From contig NZ_FZNP01000024.1 in assembly GCF_900188105.1 (NCBI RefSeq), forward strand, positions 31,835-95,834: a stretch of 64,000 bases of DNA. The letters are read 5' to 3'. Both the position numbers and the translations under genes were made by a program. Positions 17,330 to 25,475 of this stretch are shown piece after piece (within the stretch, counting starts at the first letter, position 1; each line of letters starts with the position of its first letter). The stretch is from Actinomadura mexicana (GTDB taxonomy: Bacteria > Actinomycetota > Actinomycetes > Streptosporangiales > Streptosporangiaceae). The notes beneath the pieces were generated by a model. It was given only the letters and a program-made list of their open reading frames with translations. It was not told the origin of the DNA and made no database searches.

Positions 17330-18019
17330 ATGAACATGGCGACCTACACGCTCATCCCGGGCGCGGGTGGACAGGCCTGGTACTGGCATCGTCTGGTGCC
17401 GGAGCTGCGGGCGCGAGGGCACGATGCCGTGGCCGTCGAGCTTCCGGCCGGTGATGACGCTGCGGGCCTGACGGATTACGCCGACACGGTCGTCGAAGCG
17501 ATCGGCGACCGGACGGACATCATCCTGGTGGCGCAGTCGATGGGCGGCCTCACAGCACCGCTCGTCTGCGAGCGGCTGCCGGTCGACCTGCTGGTGCTGC
17601 TCAACGCCATGGTCCCGTCGCCGGGCGAGACGGGCGGTGATTGGTGGGAGAACACGGGGCAGGCGAAGGCGATGTCCGACCAGGCGGCCCGCGAGGGACG
17701 GACGCCGTCCGCGGAATTCGACGTCGAGGAGTGCTTCTTCCACGACGTGCCGGACGATGTGAAGGCAGTGGCGCTGTCGCAGGAGCCCGCGCAGTCGTCC
17801 ACCCCGTTCGCGGAGCCTTGGCCGCTCCACGAGTGGCCCGGCACCCCGACCGTGTTCCTGCAGGCACGCGACGACCGCCTCTTCCCGCTGGAGTTCCAGC
17901 GAAAGGTGGTCGGCGAACGGCTGGGAATCACCGTGGACGAGATGCCGGGCGGACACCTTGTCGCGCTGAGCCGGCCCCGGGAACTGGCCGACCGCCTGGA
18001 GGCTTATCTCACGCGATGA
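17330..18019 (+). CDS. Alpha/beta hydrolase
   Basis: This 229-residue protein has the fold and triad of the short alpha/beta hydrolases: PGAGGQAWYWHRLVPELRA near the oxyanion loop, nucleophile Ser in AQSMGG, Asp in ARDDRLFP and His in GGHLVAL. The closest pattern is the esterase/salicylate-esterase-like group in which the N-terminus reads TYTLIPGAG. The ATG at 17330 follows GGAGG with good spacing; a frame open from 17282 is unlikely to be the start. Substrate unknown. No operon partner follows in the same direction. Confidence 0.88.
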   Translation: MNMATYTLIPGAGGQAWYWHRLVPELRARGHDAVAVELPAGDDAAGLTDYADTVVEAIGDRTDIILVAQSMGGLTAPLVCERLPVDLLVLLNAMVPSPGETGGDWWENTGQAKAMSDQAAREGRTPSAEFDVEECFFHDVPDDVKAVALSQEPAQSSTPFAEPWPLHEWPGTPTVFLQARDDRLFPLEFQRKVVGERLGITVDEMPGGHLVALSRPRELADRLEAYLTR

Positions 18020-18298
18020 TGCGGCGGCTTGAGGTGTCCGGCCGGCCTTGCGTAGTCCCTGAATCTTTCGGACCAGCGGGGTGAGGTGCTCGATGCCGAG
18101 GACCCAGTCGTCGACATAGCGGTCGACGATGTGGCGGCTGAGGCCTATCCGGATGCTGCGCGCTTCAAGCCTCCGGCCGTGGAGGGAGCGTTCGGGGCCC
18201 CATTGGACATGCACGACCGCCTCCGCGAACCGGCGGCGCCAATCCTCGGAGCTCCGGAAGACGCGGCGGTCGGGATCGGTCGGTACGGCCGCCGCGAC
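18020..18298 (-). pseudogene. Possible gene remnant between hydrolase and TetR genes
   Basis: On the minus strand, just after the TetR stop, one frame reads like protein: DRRVFRSSEDWRRRFAEAVV, HVQWGPERSLHGRR, IRIGLSRHIVDRYVDDWVLG and LTPLVRKIQGLRKAG. It has no start signal, and its only continuation would be antisense to the hydrolase gene. A truncated remnant is the simplest reading, but chance coding-like sequence in high-GC DNA cannot be excluded. Confidence 0.3.
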
Positions 18299-19003
18299 TC
18301 AAGCGGTTTTCCGGCGGCGGTGGGCCTTCTGGCGGCAGGCGGCGCCGCAGAAGCGGGCGGGACGCCCCGTCGGGGCCGAGGTGAGAGGCTTTCCGCACAC
18401 CTCGCACCGCCTTTCGTTACGCTCCCCGGACCGTGTTTCGTCTTCTTTCGTTACGGGCCGGAGGGCGTCGCACGCCAGTGCCGTCATGCGTCCGGGACGG
18501 CCCTCGGGGCGCTGCCGGCGTTCCATCAGCATGGCCCCGACCATGAGGGTGCGGACGTCGTGCACGTTCACGTCCGGGCGGACCTCGCCGGCGGCCTGCG
18601 CCCGCCGCAGCAGCTCGTCCAGGACGGCGGTGAACTGCTCGTCCGTGCCGCAGGCGTCGAGCGTTCGCAGGTCCGCGGCCAGAGCGTCGCACAGGGCGTG
18701 GTTGAACATCGCGCGCTCCACGACCCGCATGAGGAAGCCGTAGAAGGCCTCCCCCGGCTGCTCCGCGTGGACGAGGGCCTGCGCCTCGTCCACGATCCGC
18801 TCGATGCGATCCGTGACGACCGCCTGGAACAGGGCTTCCTTGGTCGGGAAGTGGCGATAGACGGTCCCGGCTCCGACGCCCGCCCGGCGGGCGATGTCGT
18901 CGAGCGGGACGAGGCGGCCGTCCGCGGCGAACGCCTCGAACGCGGCCTCCAGTATGCGTTCGCGGTTCCGGCGCGCGTCGGCGCGCTGGGGCCGTCCGCT
19001 CAC
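18299..19003 (-). CDS. TetR family regulator with C-terminal zinc ribbon
   Basis: This 234-residue repressor has a TetR HTH at about residues 10-55 (ILEAAFEAFAADGRLVPLDD, then IARRAGVGAGTVYRHFPTKE) and a helical ligand domain to about 190. The last 35 residues add a Cys4 ribbon (CEVCGKPL and FCGAACRQKAHRRR), which is not part of the TetR core and may bind zinc or DNA. I start at the GTG at 19003, which has GGAGGAG 5 nt upstream, rather than at the ATG at 19018, which has none. It diverges from an F420-type oxidoreductase gene and shares a 19-bp palindrome with it, so it most likely represses both. Confidence 0.88.
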   Translation of the reverse strand: MSGRPQRADARRNRERILEAAFEAFAADGRLVPLDDIARRAGVGAGTVYRHFPTKEALFQAVVTDRIERIVDEAQALVHAEQPGEAFYGFLMRVVERAMFNHALCDALAADLRTLDACGTDEQFTAVLDELLRRAQAAGEVRPDVNVHDVRTLMVGAMLMERRQRPEGRPGRMTALACDALRPVTKEDETRSGERNERRCEVCGKPLTSAPTGRPARFCGAACRQKAHRRRKTA

Positions 19004-19021
19004 CGGCGCCTCCTCCATCGG

Positions 19022-19054
19022 TTGACAAGCGGGGCGGACGTTCCGGTAACGTCC
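19022..19054 (+). promoter_or_regulatory. Promoter with 19-bp TetR operator
   Basis: GGACGTTCCGGTAACGTCC (19036-19054) is a perfect inverted repeat of 7-bp arms around CCGGT. It lies 33 nt from the TetR start (19003) and 36 nt from the oxidoreductase start (19090). TTGACA at 19022-19027 and TAACGT at 19047-19052 form a possible plus-strand -35/-10 pair with a long 19-nt spacer, so bound repressor would cover the -10. Confidence 0.75.
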
Positions 19055-19089
19055 TAAGCGGGTTGATCGTTCCGATTATAGGAGGACCG

Positions 19090-19986
19090 ATGGCGGCGGT
19101 GGACGAGGCGCGGGCCGGGCTCGGCAGGATCGGCGTCGGGCTCGTGACGCCCATCGCGCCGGCCGACGACTGGCGGCGTGCGGCGCAGCGCGTGGAGCGG
19201 GCGGGTTACGGGGCGATATGGGTGAACGAGGCCATCGGCGGCCGGGAGGTGTTCACGCAGCTGAGCGTGATGCTCGCGGCAACGGAGCGGATCGTTCTCG
19301 GCTCGGCGATCGCGAACCTGTGGGCGCGGCATCCCGCCGCCATGCAGGGCGCCGCGTCGGTCCTGGCCGACGCCTACCCCGGACGGCTCGCGCTCGGCGT
19401 GGGCGTCAGCATGGGGGCGATCGTGGAGCAGAGCGGGCAGAAGTGGACCAGCCCGCTGAACCGGATGCGAGAGTACCTCGACGGCATGGACGCGGCCGTC
19501 GAAGCGGCTCCGGTACCCGGGAAGCCCTTCCCGCGGCTGCTGGCGGCCCTCGGCCCGAAGATGCAGGAACTGGCCCGGGACCGCGCGGACGGAGCCCTTC
19601 CCGCCGCGATGCCCGCCGAGCACACCAGGCAGGCCCGAGAAAGGCTCGGCGACGACAAGCTGCTCATCGTCATGCAGACCGCCATCCTCGAGACGGATCC
19701 GGTGAAGGCGCGCGGGCTCGCGAGAGGGACCCGGATGCTGGAGCTTCCGGGCTCGCCCTATGTCCGCTCGCTCAAGGCGCTCGGATACGGGGACGAAGCG
19801 GTCTCCGGCGGCGGCTCCGACGAGGTCGTCGACGCCTGCTTCAACTGGGGCGACGAGGCCGCCATCGCCGAACGGATCCGGGGACACCTCGACGCGGGAG
19901 CCGACCACGTCTGCGTCACGGTGTTCGCACCAGACCTGGCCTCGGCCGCCGACCAGTACGAACGCCTGGCCCCGGCCCTTCTCTGA
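19090..19986 (+). CDS. LLM-class F420-dependent oxidoreductase
   Basis: This 298-residue protein is a luciferase-like TIM-barrel flavin/F420 oxidoreductase. Family marks are IGVGLVTPIAPADDW, RVERAGYGAIWVNEA, LGSAIANLWARHPAAMQGAA, YPGRLALGVGVSMG, and a C-terminal HLDAGADHVCVTVF. The ATG at 19090 follows AGGAGG directly; the longer frame from 19063 would start inside the promoter. Members of this family carry out hydride transfers with F420H2 on diverse substrates; the substrate here is unknown. Divergence from the TetR gene and the shared operator suggest it is induced by the ligand of that regulator. Confidence 0.9.
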   Translation: MAAVDEARAGLGRIGVGLVTPIAPADDWRRAAQRVERAGYGAIWVNEAIGGREVFTQLSVMLAATERIVLGSAIANLWARHPAAMQGAASVLADAYPGRLALGVGVSMGAIVEQSGQKWTSPLNRMREYLDGMDAAVEAAPVPGKPFPRLLAALGPKMQELARDRADGALPAAMPAEHTRQARERLGDDKLLIVMQTAILETDPVKARGLARGTRMLELPGSPYVRSLKALGYGDEAVSGGGSDEVVDACFNWGDEAAIAERIRGHLDAGADHVCVTVFAPDLASAADQYERLAPALL

Positions 19987-20158
19987 CCACAGCGACCGTC
20001 GCACTTCGGACCACGCGCCCCTGCGCCACGTGAACCTCACCCCGCACCGCGGTTTGCACCACGGACCCGACGCCACAGGCCCGTACGTTCCGAGTACCTC
20101 AGGTGGACTCTCGCCGCCCCTGCCCCGTCCGGGGTCCAGGCCGGGTCCCGCGCGGGAG

Positions 20159-20815
20159 TCAGCGGGGGCGGACGAGGCCGGTCTCATAGGCGGTGATGAC
20201 CAGTTGGGCCCGGTCGCGGGCGTGGAGCTTGGCGAGCAGGTGGCCGATGTGGGTCTTCACGGTGGCGGGGCTCAGGTGGAGGTGCTCGGCGAGTTCGGTG
20301 TTGGACAGGCCGCGGGCGATGAGGGCGAGGACCTCGCGCTCGCGGTCGGTGAGGGCGTCCAGTCCGGTCGGCGGGGGCTGCGCGGGGCCGGGGCGGCGGA
20401 CGAACTCGGCGATCAGCCGCCGGGTCACCGACGGGGCGAGCAGGGACTCGCCGGACGCGACGACGCGGATCGCCGACAGCAGGTCGGCGGGCGGGGTGTC
20501 CTTCAGCAGGAAGCCGCTCGCCCCGGCCCGCAGCGCCGTGTAGACGTAGGTGTCCAGGTCGAAGGTCGTGAGGATCAGAACGCGGACGCCCGGGATGTCG
20601 GCGCAGATGCGCCGGGTGGCCTCGATGCCGTCCATCCCGGGCATGCGGACGTCCATGAGGACGACGTCCGGGCGCTCCCGGGCGGCCAGCTCGACGGCCT
20701 CGGCCCCGGTGCCTGCCTCGCCGACGGTGCGCAGGCCGGGGGCGGTGTCGATCAGGACGCGGAAGCTGCCGCGCAGCAGGGCCTGGTCGTCGGCGACGAG
20801 GACGCGCAGTTCCAA
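20159..20815 (-). CDS. NarL/LuxR-type response regulator
   Basis: This 218-residue regulator has a receiver domain with acidic pocket Asp9/Asp10, phospho-acceptor Asp55 (VVLMDVRMPG) and Lys in FLLKD, followed by a LuxR HTH at about 148-210 (LTDREREVLALIARGLSNTE, then the recognition helix SPATVKTHIGHLL). It starts with TTG at 20815, with AGGAA upstream. The stop of the histidine kinase gene lies 8 nt before it, so both are one operon. Such pairs next to ABC-2 exporters usually control the exporter in response to envelope stress or antibiotics. Confidence 0.93.
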   Translation of the reverse strand: MELRVLVADDQALLRGSFRVLIDTAPGLRTVGEAGTGAEAVELAARERPDVVLMDVRMPGMDGIEATRRICADIPGVRVLILTTFDLDTYVYTALRAGASGFLLKDTPPADLLSAIRVVASGESLLAPSVTRRLIAEFVRRPGPAQPPPTGLDALTDREREVLALIARGLSNTELAEHLHLSPATVKTHIGHLLAKLHARDRAQLVITAYETGLVRPR

Positions 20816-20823
20816 CGGGGTTC

Positions 20824-21960
20824 CTAGGAGTCGTACGGGAAGGCGGCGGAAACGGCGAAGCCGCCCTCGGGACGCGGGCCGGCGGTGAAGTCGCCGCCGT
20901 ACATCATGACGCGTTCGCGCATGCCGATGAGGCCGTGCCCGTCGCCGCCCGGCAGGACGCGGGTGCCGGGCCCGTCGTCGGTGACGTCGATGCGCATCCG
21001 CAGCCCGTCGGCTCTGACGCGGACGCGGCAGCGCGCGGGGGCCGCGTGCTTGACGACGTTGGTGACCGCTTCCTGGACGATGCGGTAGGCGGAGAGCGCG
21101 ACGCCGTCGGGGAGCTCCCCGCTGTCGACGTCCAGGTCGACGTGGACACCGGCCATGGCGGCGCGTTCGGCCAGGGCGGTCAGGTCGGCGAGGCCCGGGG
21201 ACGGGGTGAGGTCAGCGTCGGCGGCGCCGGTGCGCAGGACGCCGAGGAGGTGGCGCATCTCGGCGAGCGTGCCGCGGCTGGTGGTCTCGATGACCCGGAG
21301 GGCGTCGAGGGCCTCCTCGGGACGGGCCTCGGCGACGTGGACGGCGACGCCGGCCTTGACGGCGATGAGGCTCATACTGTGCGCGACGACGTCGTGGAGT
21401 TCGCGGGCGATGCGGAGCCGCTCGTCGGAGACGGCCTGGTCGGCGAGGCGCCGGGCGGCGTGCGCGGCGTGCGCGCGGCGTTCGCGGACGAGGCGGCCGA
21501 GTGTCCAGGACGCGCCGAGGACGGAGCCGCCGAGCAGCAGCCTTCCGAGGATCTCGGCCTGCGGTCCGACGGGGCCGGCTACGGCGCCGGCGAAGATGAA
21601 CACGGCGCTGGCGACGCCGATGAGCAGCGTGGGGACCCGGCGGCGGCGGCGCCGGGTGAGCGCGACCTGGTAGAGGGCGAGCCCGGCGGCGGCGTAGGTG
21701 TCCCAGGGCAGGCCGAGGAGCAGCGTGGCGGTCGAGGCGGACAGGACGGCGGCGAATACCGGGAGGGGCCACAGGCGCCGCACCGCGAGGGGCAGGGCCG
21801 CGGCGGCGACGAGCGGGAGGACGAGGAGCGGCGAGGCGTCGGTGCCCGCCGGCAGCACCAGGAGCACAAGGGCGTACACGAGCGCGGCCCCGGCGTCGAG
21901 GCCGATGAGGCCGCGCCGGCCGAGCCGCGGAAGCGGAGAGCGCAGCTCGGATTCGTCCAC
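20824..21960 (-). CDS. Sensor histidine kinase (HPK7/HisKA_3)
   Basis: This 378-residue kinase has about five transmembrane segments in residues 15-155 and almost no extracellular loop, so it probably senses within the membrane. The dimerisation helix holds His189 (RIARELHDVVAHSMSLI), and the ATPase domain shows the N box (IVQEAVTNVVKHA) and G box (VTDDGPGT and GHGLIGMRERV). The chosen start is the GTG at 21960; no good ribosome binding site is visible. It is the first gene of the two-gene operon with the response regulator and diverges from the ABC exporter genes at 22118. Confidence 0.92.
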   Translation of the reverse strand: MDESELRSPLPRLGRRGLIGLDAGAALVYALVLLVLPAGTDASPLLVLPLVAAAALPLAVRRLWPLPVFAAVLSASTATLLLGLPWDTYAAAGLALYQVALTRRRRRRVPTLLIGVASAVFIFAGAVAGPVGPQAEILGRLLLGGSVLGASWTLGRLVRERRAHAAHAARRLADQAVSDERLRIARELHDVVAHSMSLIAVKAGVAVHVAEARPEEALDALRVIETTSRGTLAEMRHLLGVLRTGAADADLTPSPGLADLTALAERAAMAGVHVDLDVDSGELPDGVALSAYRIVQEAVTNVVKHAAPARCRVRVRADGLRMRIDVTDDGPGTRVLPGGDGHGLIGMRERVMMYGGDFTAGPRPEGGFAVSAAFPYDS

Positions 21961-22050
21961 GTCACGAAGGTAGCGGCACGGCGGTGCCCGCGCCTCATGC
22001 CGGCGGCCGTCATACCGGGGGCGGAGGCGGTGGGACGGTCTCGGAGCACG

Positions 22051-22107
22051 GTCGTACGCACGGTTCCCGCCCGCGTTCCGATGTGCCCAGGGACGGTCGC
22101 GTACGAC
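22051..22107. promoter_or_regulatory. Inverted repeat in the kinase/exporter divergent promoter region
   Basis: GTCGTACGC (22051-22059) and GCGTACGAC (22099-22107) are perfect 9-bp inverted copies with 39 nt between them, inside the 157-nt space between the kinase and exporter starts. Two half-sites about four to five helical turns apart could bind the NarL-type response regulator and regulate both directions. The right copy lies 11 nt before the exporter start. Confidence 0.5.
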
Positions 22108-22117
22108 GCTCGACCCC

Positions 22118-23023
22118 ATGATCGAGGTACGCGAGCTGACGAAGCGCTACGGCGGCACGACCGCGGTGGACCGCCTGTCCTTCACGGTGAGGCCGGGGAC
22201 GGTGACGGGGTTCCTCGGCCCGAACGGGGCCGGCAAGTCGACGACGATGCGGATCGTGCTGGGCCTGGACCGTCCGGCGTCCGGCGAGGCGTTGGTCAAC
22301 GGGGGGCGGTACACGGCGCTGAAGCGGCCGATGCGCGAGGTGGGAGCGCTGCTGGACGCGGGCGCGGTGCAGGGCGGGCGCCGGGCGTTCGACCATCTCG
22401 GCTGGCTGGCGCGCAGCAACGGGATCGGGATGGGGCGGGTGACGGAGGTCCTTGAGCAGGTGGGGCTCGCCGGGGTCGCGGGCAAGCGGGTCGCCGGGTT
22501 CTCGCTGGGGATGCGGCAGCGGCTCGGGATCGCCGCGGCGCTGCTGGGCGATCCGGGGGTGCTGATCTTCGACGAGCCGGTGAACGGCCTGGACCCCGAC
22601 GGCGTCCGCTGGATCCGCGAGCTGATGCGGGCGCTGGCCGCCGAGGGCAGGACGGTCCTGATCTCCAGCCATCTGATGAGCGAGATGGAACTGACGGCCG
22701 ACCGGCTGGTCATCATCGGGCGCGGGCGGCTGATCGCGGACACGTCGGTGCGGGAACTGGCGGACCGGTTCCGGCGCGGGGTGCTGGTCCGCTCGCCCCG
22801 TCCGGCGGAGTTGACCGCCGTGCTCGCCGCGGCGGGGGGCCTCGTCGAGGCCGTGCCGGGCGGGGCCCTCACGGTCACCGGGCTGGACGTGGCCGCCATC
22901 GGCGACACGGCCGCGGTGCACGGGATCCCGCTGCACGAGGTGACGCCGCACAGCGCCTCCCTGGAGGAGGCCTACATGGAGCTGACCGCGGAGAGCACCG
23001 AGTTCGGGGCGGTGGCGCCGTGA
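22118..23023 (+). CDS. ABC-2 exporter ATP-binding protein
   Basis: This 301-residue ATPase has Walker A GPNGAGKST (34-42), the signature FSLGMRQRLGIAAALL, Walker B VLIFDEPVNGLDP and the switch His in LISSHLMSE. The remaining 90 residues form the C-terminal domain found in drug/antibiotic exporters of the DrrA/BcrA type. It is the first gene of three, with a GTGA overlap to the first permease. The divergent two-component system is the likely regulator. The cargo is unknown; lipid II-directed or membrane-active antibiotics are typical for this layout. Confidence 0.93.
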   Translation: MIEVRELTKRYGGTTAVDRLSFTVRPGTVTGFLGPNGAGKSTTMRIVLGLDRPASGEALVNGGRYTALKRPMREVGALLDAGAVQGGRRAFDHLGWLARSNGIGMGRVTEVLEQVGLAGVAGKRVAGFSLGMRQRLGIAAALLGDPGVLIFDEPVNGLDPDGVRWIRELMRALAAEGRTVLISSHLMSEMELTADRLVIIGRGRLIADTSVRELADRFRRGVLVRSPRPAELTAVLAAAGGLVEAVPGGALTVTGLDVAAIGDTAAVHGIPLHEVTPHSASLEEAYMELTAESTEFGAVAP

Positions 23024-23796
23024 TCGACGCGCTCGCCGCGGAGTGGTGCAAGCTCCGCACCACCCGCTCGACGTTCGCCGTCCTCGGGACGGTCGCGGCG
23101 TTCATGCTGCTGTGTCTCCTGTGGTCCTGGTACGTGACCCGCTACTGGGACGGTCTGCCGGCCGCGAGGAAGGCGACGGCGAAGGCGGCCCCGGCGGAGC
23201 AGCCCCTGGCGGTGGCGCTGCCGGTGTGCGCGGTGGTGCTGGGGGCGCTGACGATCACGTCGGAGTACGCGCAGGGCATGGTCCGGACGACGCTGGCCGT
23301 GCTGCCGAACCGCCCGGCCCTGTACGCGGCCAAGGGCGGGGTGGCGGCGGCGATGATGCTCGCCGCGTCGCTGGCGGCGCTCGCCGCCGGAACCGCCGCC
23401 GGGAACGCCATCGTGGGCGATCGTCCCGTGGCCGCGTTCCGGGGCCCGGCGCCGGACGTCGCGGTCCACCTGCTGTGGCTCGGCGTGACGACGGCCGCGG
23501 TCACGCTCATCGCCTTCGGGCTGGGGGCCGTCCTCCGCTCCACGGCCGCGACGATCACCGCGGGCATGGCCGTCCTTTTCGTGGCGCCCGGTCTCGCCCA
23601 GCTGCTGCCCTCGCCGTGGGACGAGCGGATCTGGTCGGCGCTTCCCGGCAGCCTGTCCAACCAGATCGCGGGTGCGCCGGGCTCGTCGACCGACCACGGC
23701 GTGCTGGCGCCGTCCGCCGCGATCGCGCTGCTGGTGACGTACGTGGTGGTCGCGCTCGGGGCCGGCGCCTTCTCGTTCACGCGGCGGGCCCCGTGA
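23020..23796 (+). CDS. ABC-2 exporter permease 1
   Basis: This 258-residue membrane protein starts at the GTG at 23020, overlapping the ATPase stop. It begins with the typical IDALAAEWCKLRTTRSTFAV amphipathic start, and hydrophobic segments follow at about 20-40, 60-85, 100-125, 150-180, 185-205 and 230-250, so six membrane helices are likely. The stretch ITSEYAQGMVRTTLAVLPNR is the conserved cytosolic motif of this permease group. It forms the membrane part of the exporter together with the next gene. Confidence 0.9.
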   Translation: MIDALAAEWCKLRTTRSTFAVLGTVAAFMLLCLLWSWYVTRYWDGLPAARKATAKAAPAEQPLAVALPVCAVVLGALTITSEYAQGMVRTTLAVLPNRPALYAAKGGVAAAMMLAASLAALAAGTAAGNAIVGDRPVAAFRGPAPDVAVHLLWLGVTTAAVTLIAFGLGAVLRSTAATITAGMAVLFVAPGLAQLLPSPWDERIWSALPGSLSNQIAGAPGSSTDHGVLAPSAAIALLVTYVVVALGAGAFSFTRRAP

Positions 23797-24575
23797 TCGT
23801 CCACGCGGTGGCCGCCGAGTGGCGCAAGCTGTGCTCGATCCGCTCGACCTACTGGGTACTGGCCGTGACGGCGGCCTTCACCGGGTGCACCGTGCTTCTC
23901 GCGGTCCAGATGGCGCACGTCTGGGACGGCCTTTCCGCCGATCGGCGTGCAGAGTTCCTGCTGCGCCCGCTGCAGGAGCTCGGCACGTGGGTGGCGTCGC
24001 TGTGCCTGGCGGTGCTCGGCGCGCTGTCCGTCACCTCCGAGTACCGCACGGGGATGATCCGCACGACTCTCACCGTGCTCCCGAGGCGCAGCCCGCTGCT
24101 GCCGGCCAAGGCCGTGGTGGTCGGGACGGTCGCCCTGGTCACCGGGGAGGCCGCGACGGTCGGCTCGTTCCTCGGCACCCGGCTCGTCATCGGCGACCGC
24201 CCGTTCCCGGACCAGCACGCGTCCATCGTCCACGACCTGCCCGGCTTCCTCGTCGAGGGGACGGCGGTGCCGTTGTTCGCGCTGCTCGGCCTGTCGCTCG
24301 GCGTGCTGCTTCGCTCCACGGCGGGGACGCTCGTGTCGGTGGCGTTCCTGTGGCACGTCCTGCCGCTGCTCGTCTTCCACCTGCCGCGGCCGTGGAACGA
24401 GCGCGTCGGCTCGGTCATGCCCGGTGGCCTGCCCGCTCAGATGGCGGGGCTCGGCGCGGACAACTCCGTCTACGGCGATCTGCTGTCCCCGGGCGCGGCG
24501 ACGGCCCTGCTGCTCGCGTACGCGCTCGTGCCGCTCGGTCTGGCCGCCCTCGTCCTCGCCAGGCGCGACGCCTGA
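23793..24575 (+). CDS. ABC-2 exporter permease 2
   Basis: This 260-residue protein is a paralogue of the preceding permease (VHAVAAEWRKLCSIRSTYWV at the start; VTSEYRTGMIRTTLTVLPRR in the same place; six predicted membrane helices). It starts with GTG at 23793 in a GTGA overlap. Two different half-size permeases with one ATPase suggest a heterodimeric membrane domain. A strong hairpin follows the stop and ends the operon. Confidence 0.9.
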   Translation: MIVHAVAAEWRKLCSIRSTYWVLAVTAAFTGCTVLLAVQMAHVWDGLSADRRAEFLLRPLQELGTWVASLCLAVLGALSVTSEYRTGMIRTTLTVLPRRSPLLPAKAVVVGTVALVTGEAATVGSFLGTRLVIGDRPFPDQHASIVHDLPGFLVEGTAVPLFALLGLSLGVLLRSTAGTLVSVAFLWHVLPLLVFHLPRPWNERVGSVMPGGLPAQMAGLGADNSVYGDLLSPGAATALLLAYALVPLGLAALVLARRDA

Positions 24576-24593
24576 CGTCCCCCAAGCCGCCGG

Positions 24594-24622
24594 CGGCGGC
24601 GTCCCCGCGCGGGGCGCCGCCG
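24594..24622. terminator. Bidirectional terminator hairpin
   Basis: CGGCGGCG-T-CCCC (24594-24606) pairs with GGGG-CGCCGCCG (24611-24622) around a GCGC loop, with a single bulged T. It lies between the exporter operon and the convergent gene at 24640. Confidence 0.75.
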
Positions 24623-24639
24623 TTCGGGTGCGGAGAGGC

Positions 24640-24948
24640 TCAGCCTGCCTGCAGCGAGCTCGCCCGGACCGCCAGGCGCTCGCGGAGCATGTCGACGGCC
24701 TCGTCGATGCGGGGCGCCGCGGCCTGCGCTCGCACGCGCCGGCCGTCGAGCTCGACGACGGCCTGCGCCAGGGCCGGGCGCGGCAGCGACCGGTCGGCCA
24801 CCACGCTCAGCGTGACCTGGACGGACGTGGCGCCGCGGGCGCCGGCCAGCGCGTCGCGGACGGCCCGCTCGGCCGCCGCGCGCTCGTGCGCCGAGACGTC
24901 GCCCGAGGTCAGGAATCGGATCTCCGGTCGTTCACGGGTCGCGTTCAT
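24640..24948 (-). CDS. Short HPF/RaiA-like ribosome-associated protein
   Basis: I start this 102-residue protein at the ATG at 24948 behind GGGAG; the longer frame is Arg/Pro-rich and unlikely. The sequence follows the pattern of the beta-alpha-beta-beta-beta-alpha ribosome hibernation domain: IRFLTSGDVSAHERAAAERA, VQVTLSVVADRSLPRPALAQ, VVELDGRRVRAQ and a final helix EAVDMLRERLAVR. In actinobacterial dormancy factors (RafH type) the same kind of domain is followed by a second one; here it stands alone. A role in protecting idle ribosomes is an inference from the family. Confidence 0.65.
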   Translation of the reverse strand: MNATRERPEIRFLTSGDVSAHERAAAERAVRDALAGARGATSVQVTLSVVADRSLPRPALAQAVVELDGRRVRAQAAAPRIDEAVDMLRERLAVRASSLQAG

Positions 24949-25475
24949 GTGTTCTCCCAGGTGCGCGGGTTGTGCTCCGCCGTCTTCGCCGGCGGCCGCG
25001 GCCGCCGCTCTGCAGTGTGAACGCCGCGGGCGCCCGGGATCACGCCCGCGCGGAACGAGAGCTTCATCACTCGGCCGGGACGACCGCGCGGCACCTGCCC
25101 CGGGGAATGTTCTCGCCAAATAAGTGGTCAGGGACATTTACGGAGACGACGACCAGCCGCGAAATGGCCTGTCAGGATTGGCCGCCCGCAATGCGGGAGA
25201 GCGATCCGCAATTCGTGCGCCAACCGTGGCCCGGGCGCTGGAAAATGACCACCGGGCCAACTCGGATGCAACGACACTGCAACGTTCCGCAGCCGCACCG
25301 CCACCGACAGCACTGGTCACGGGACTCCGCGGCGGCTTCGCGCACGTCAACCGCCGTTCGGGCGCGTCCGGACCGCAAGGCGGTATTCCTACTACCCAAA
25401 AGCGTGCGCGCATCCTCTAACATAGGGCGGTGCCGTTCCGCCCACGAGCAGACCCGTCGACTGGCTGGTGACCCC
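24949..25475. other. Intergenic region, promoters only
   Basis: No gene is supported in this 527-base gap between two divergent genes. Open frames here are low-complexity (Arg/Pro/Ala). Bases 25105-25145 (GAATGTTCTCGCCAAATAAG and onward) are AT-richer and may hold a promoter. TCTAACATAGG at 25417-25427 resembles a -10 region for the XRE regulator gene. Confidence 0.45.
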
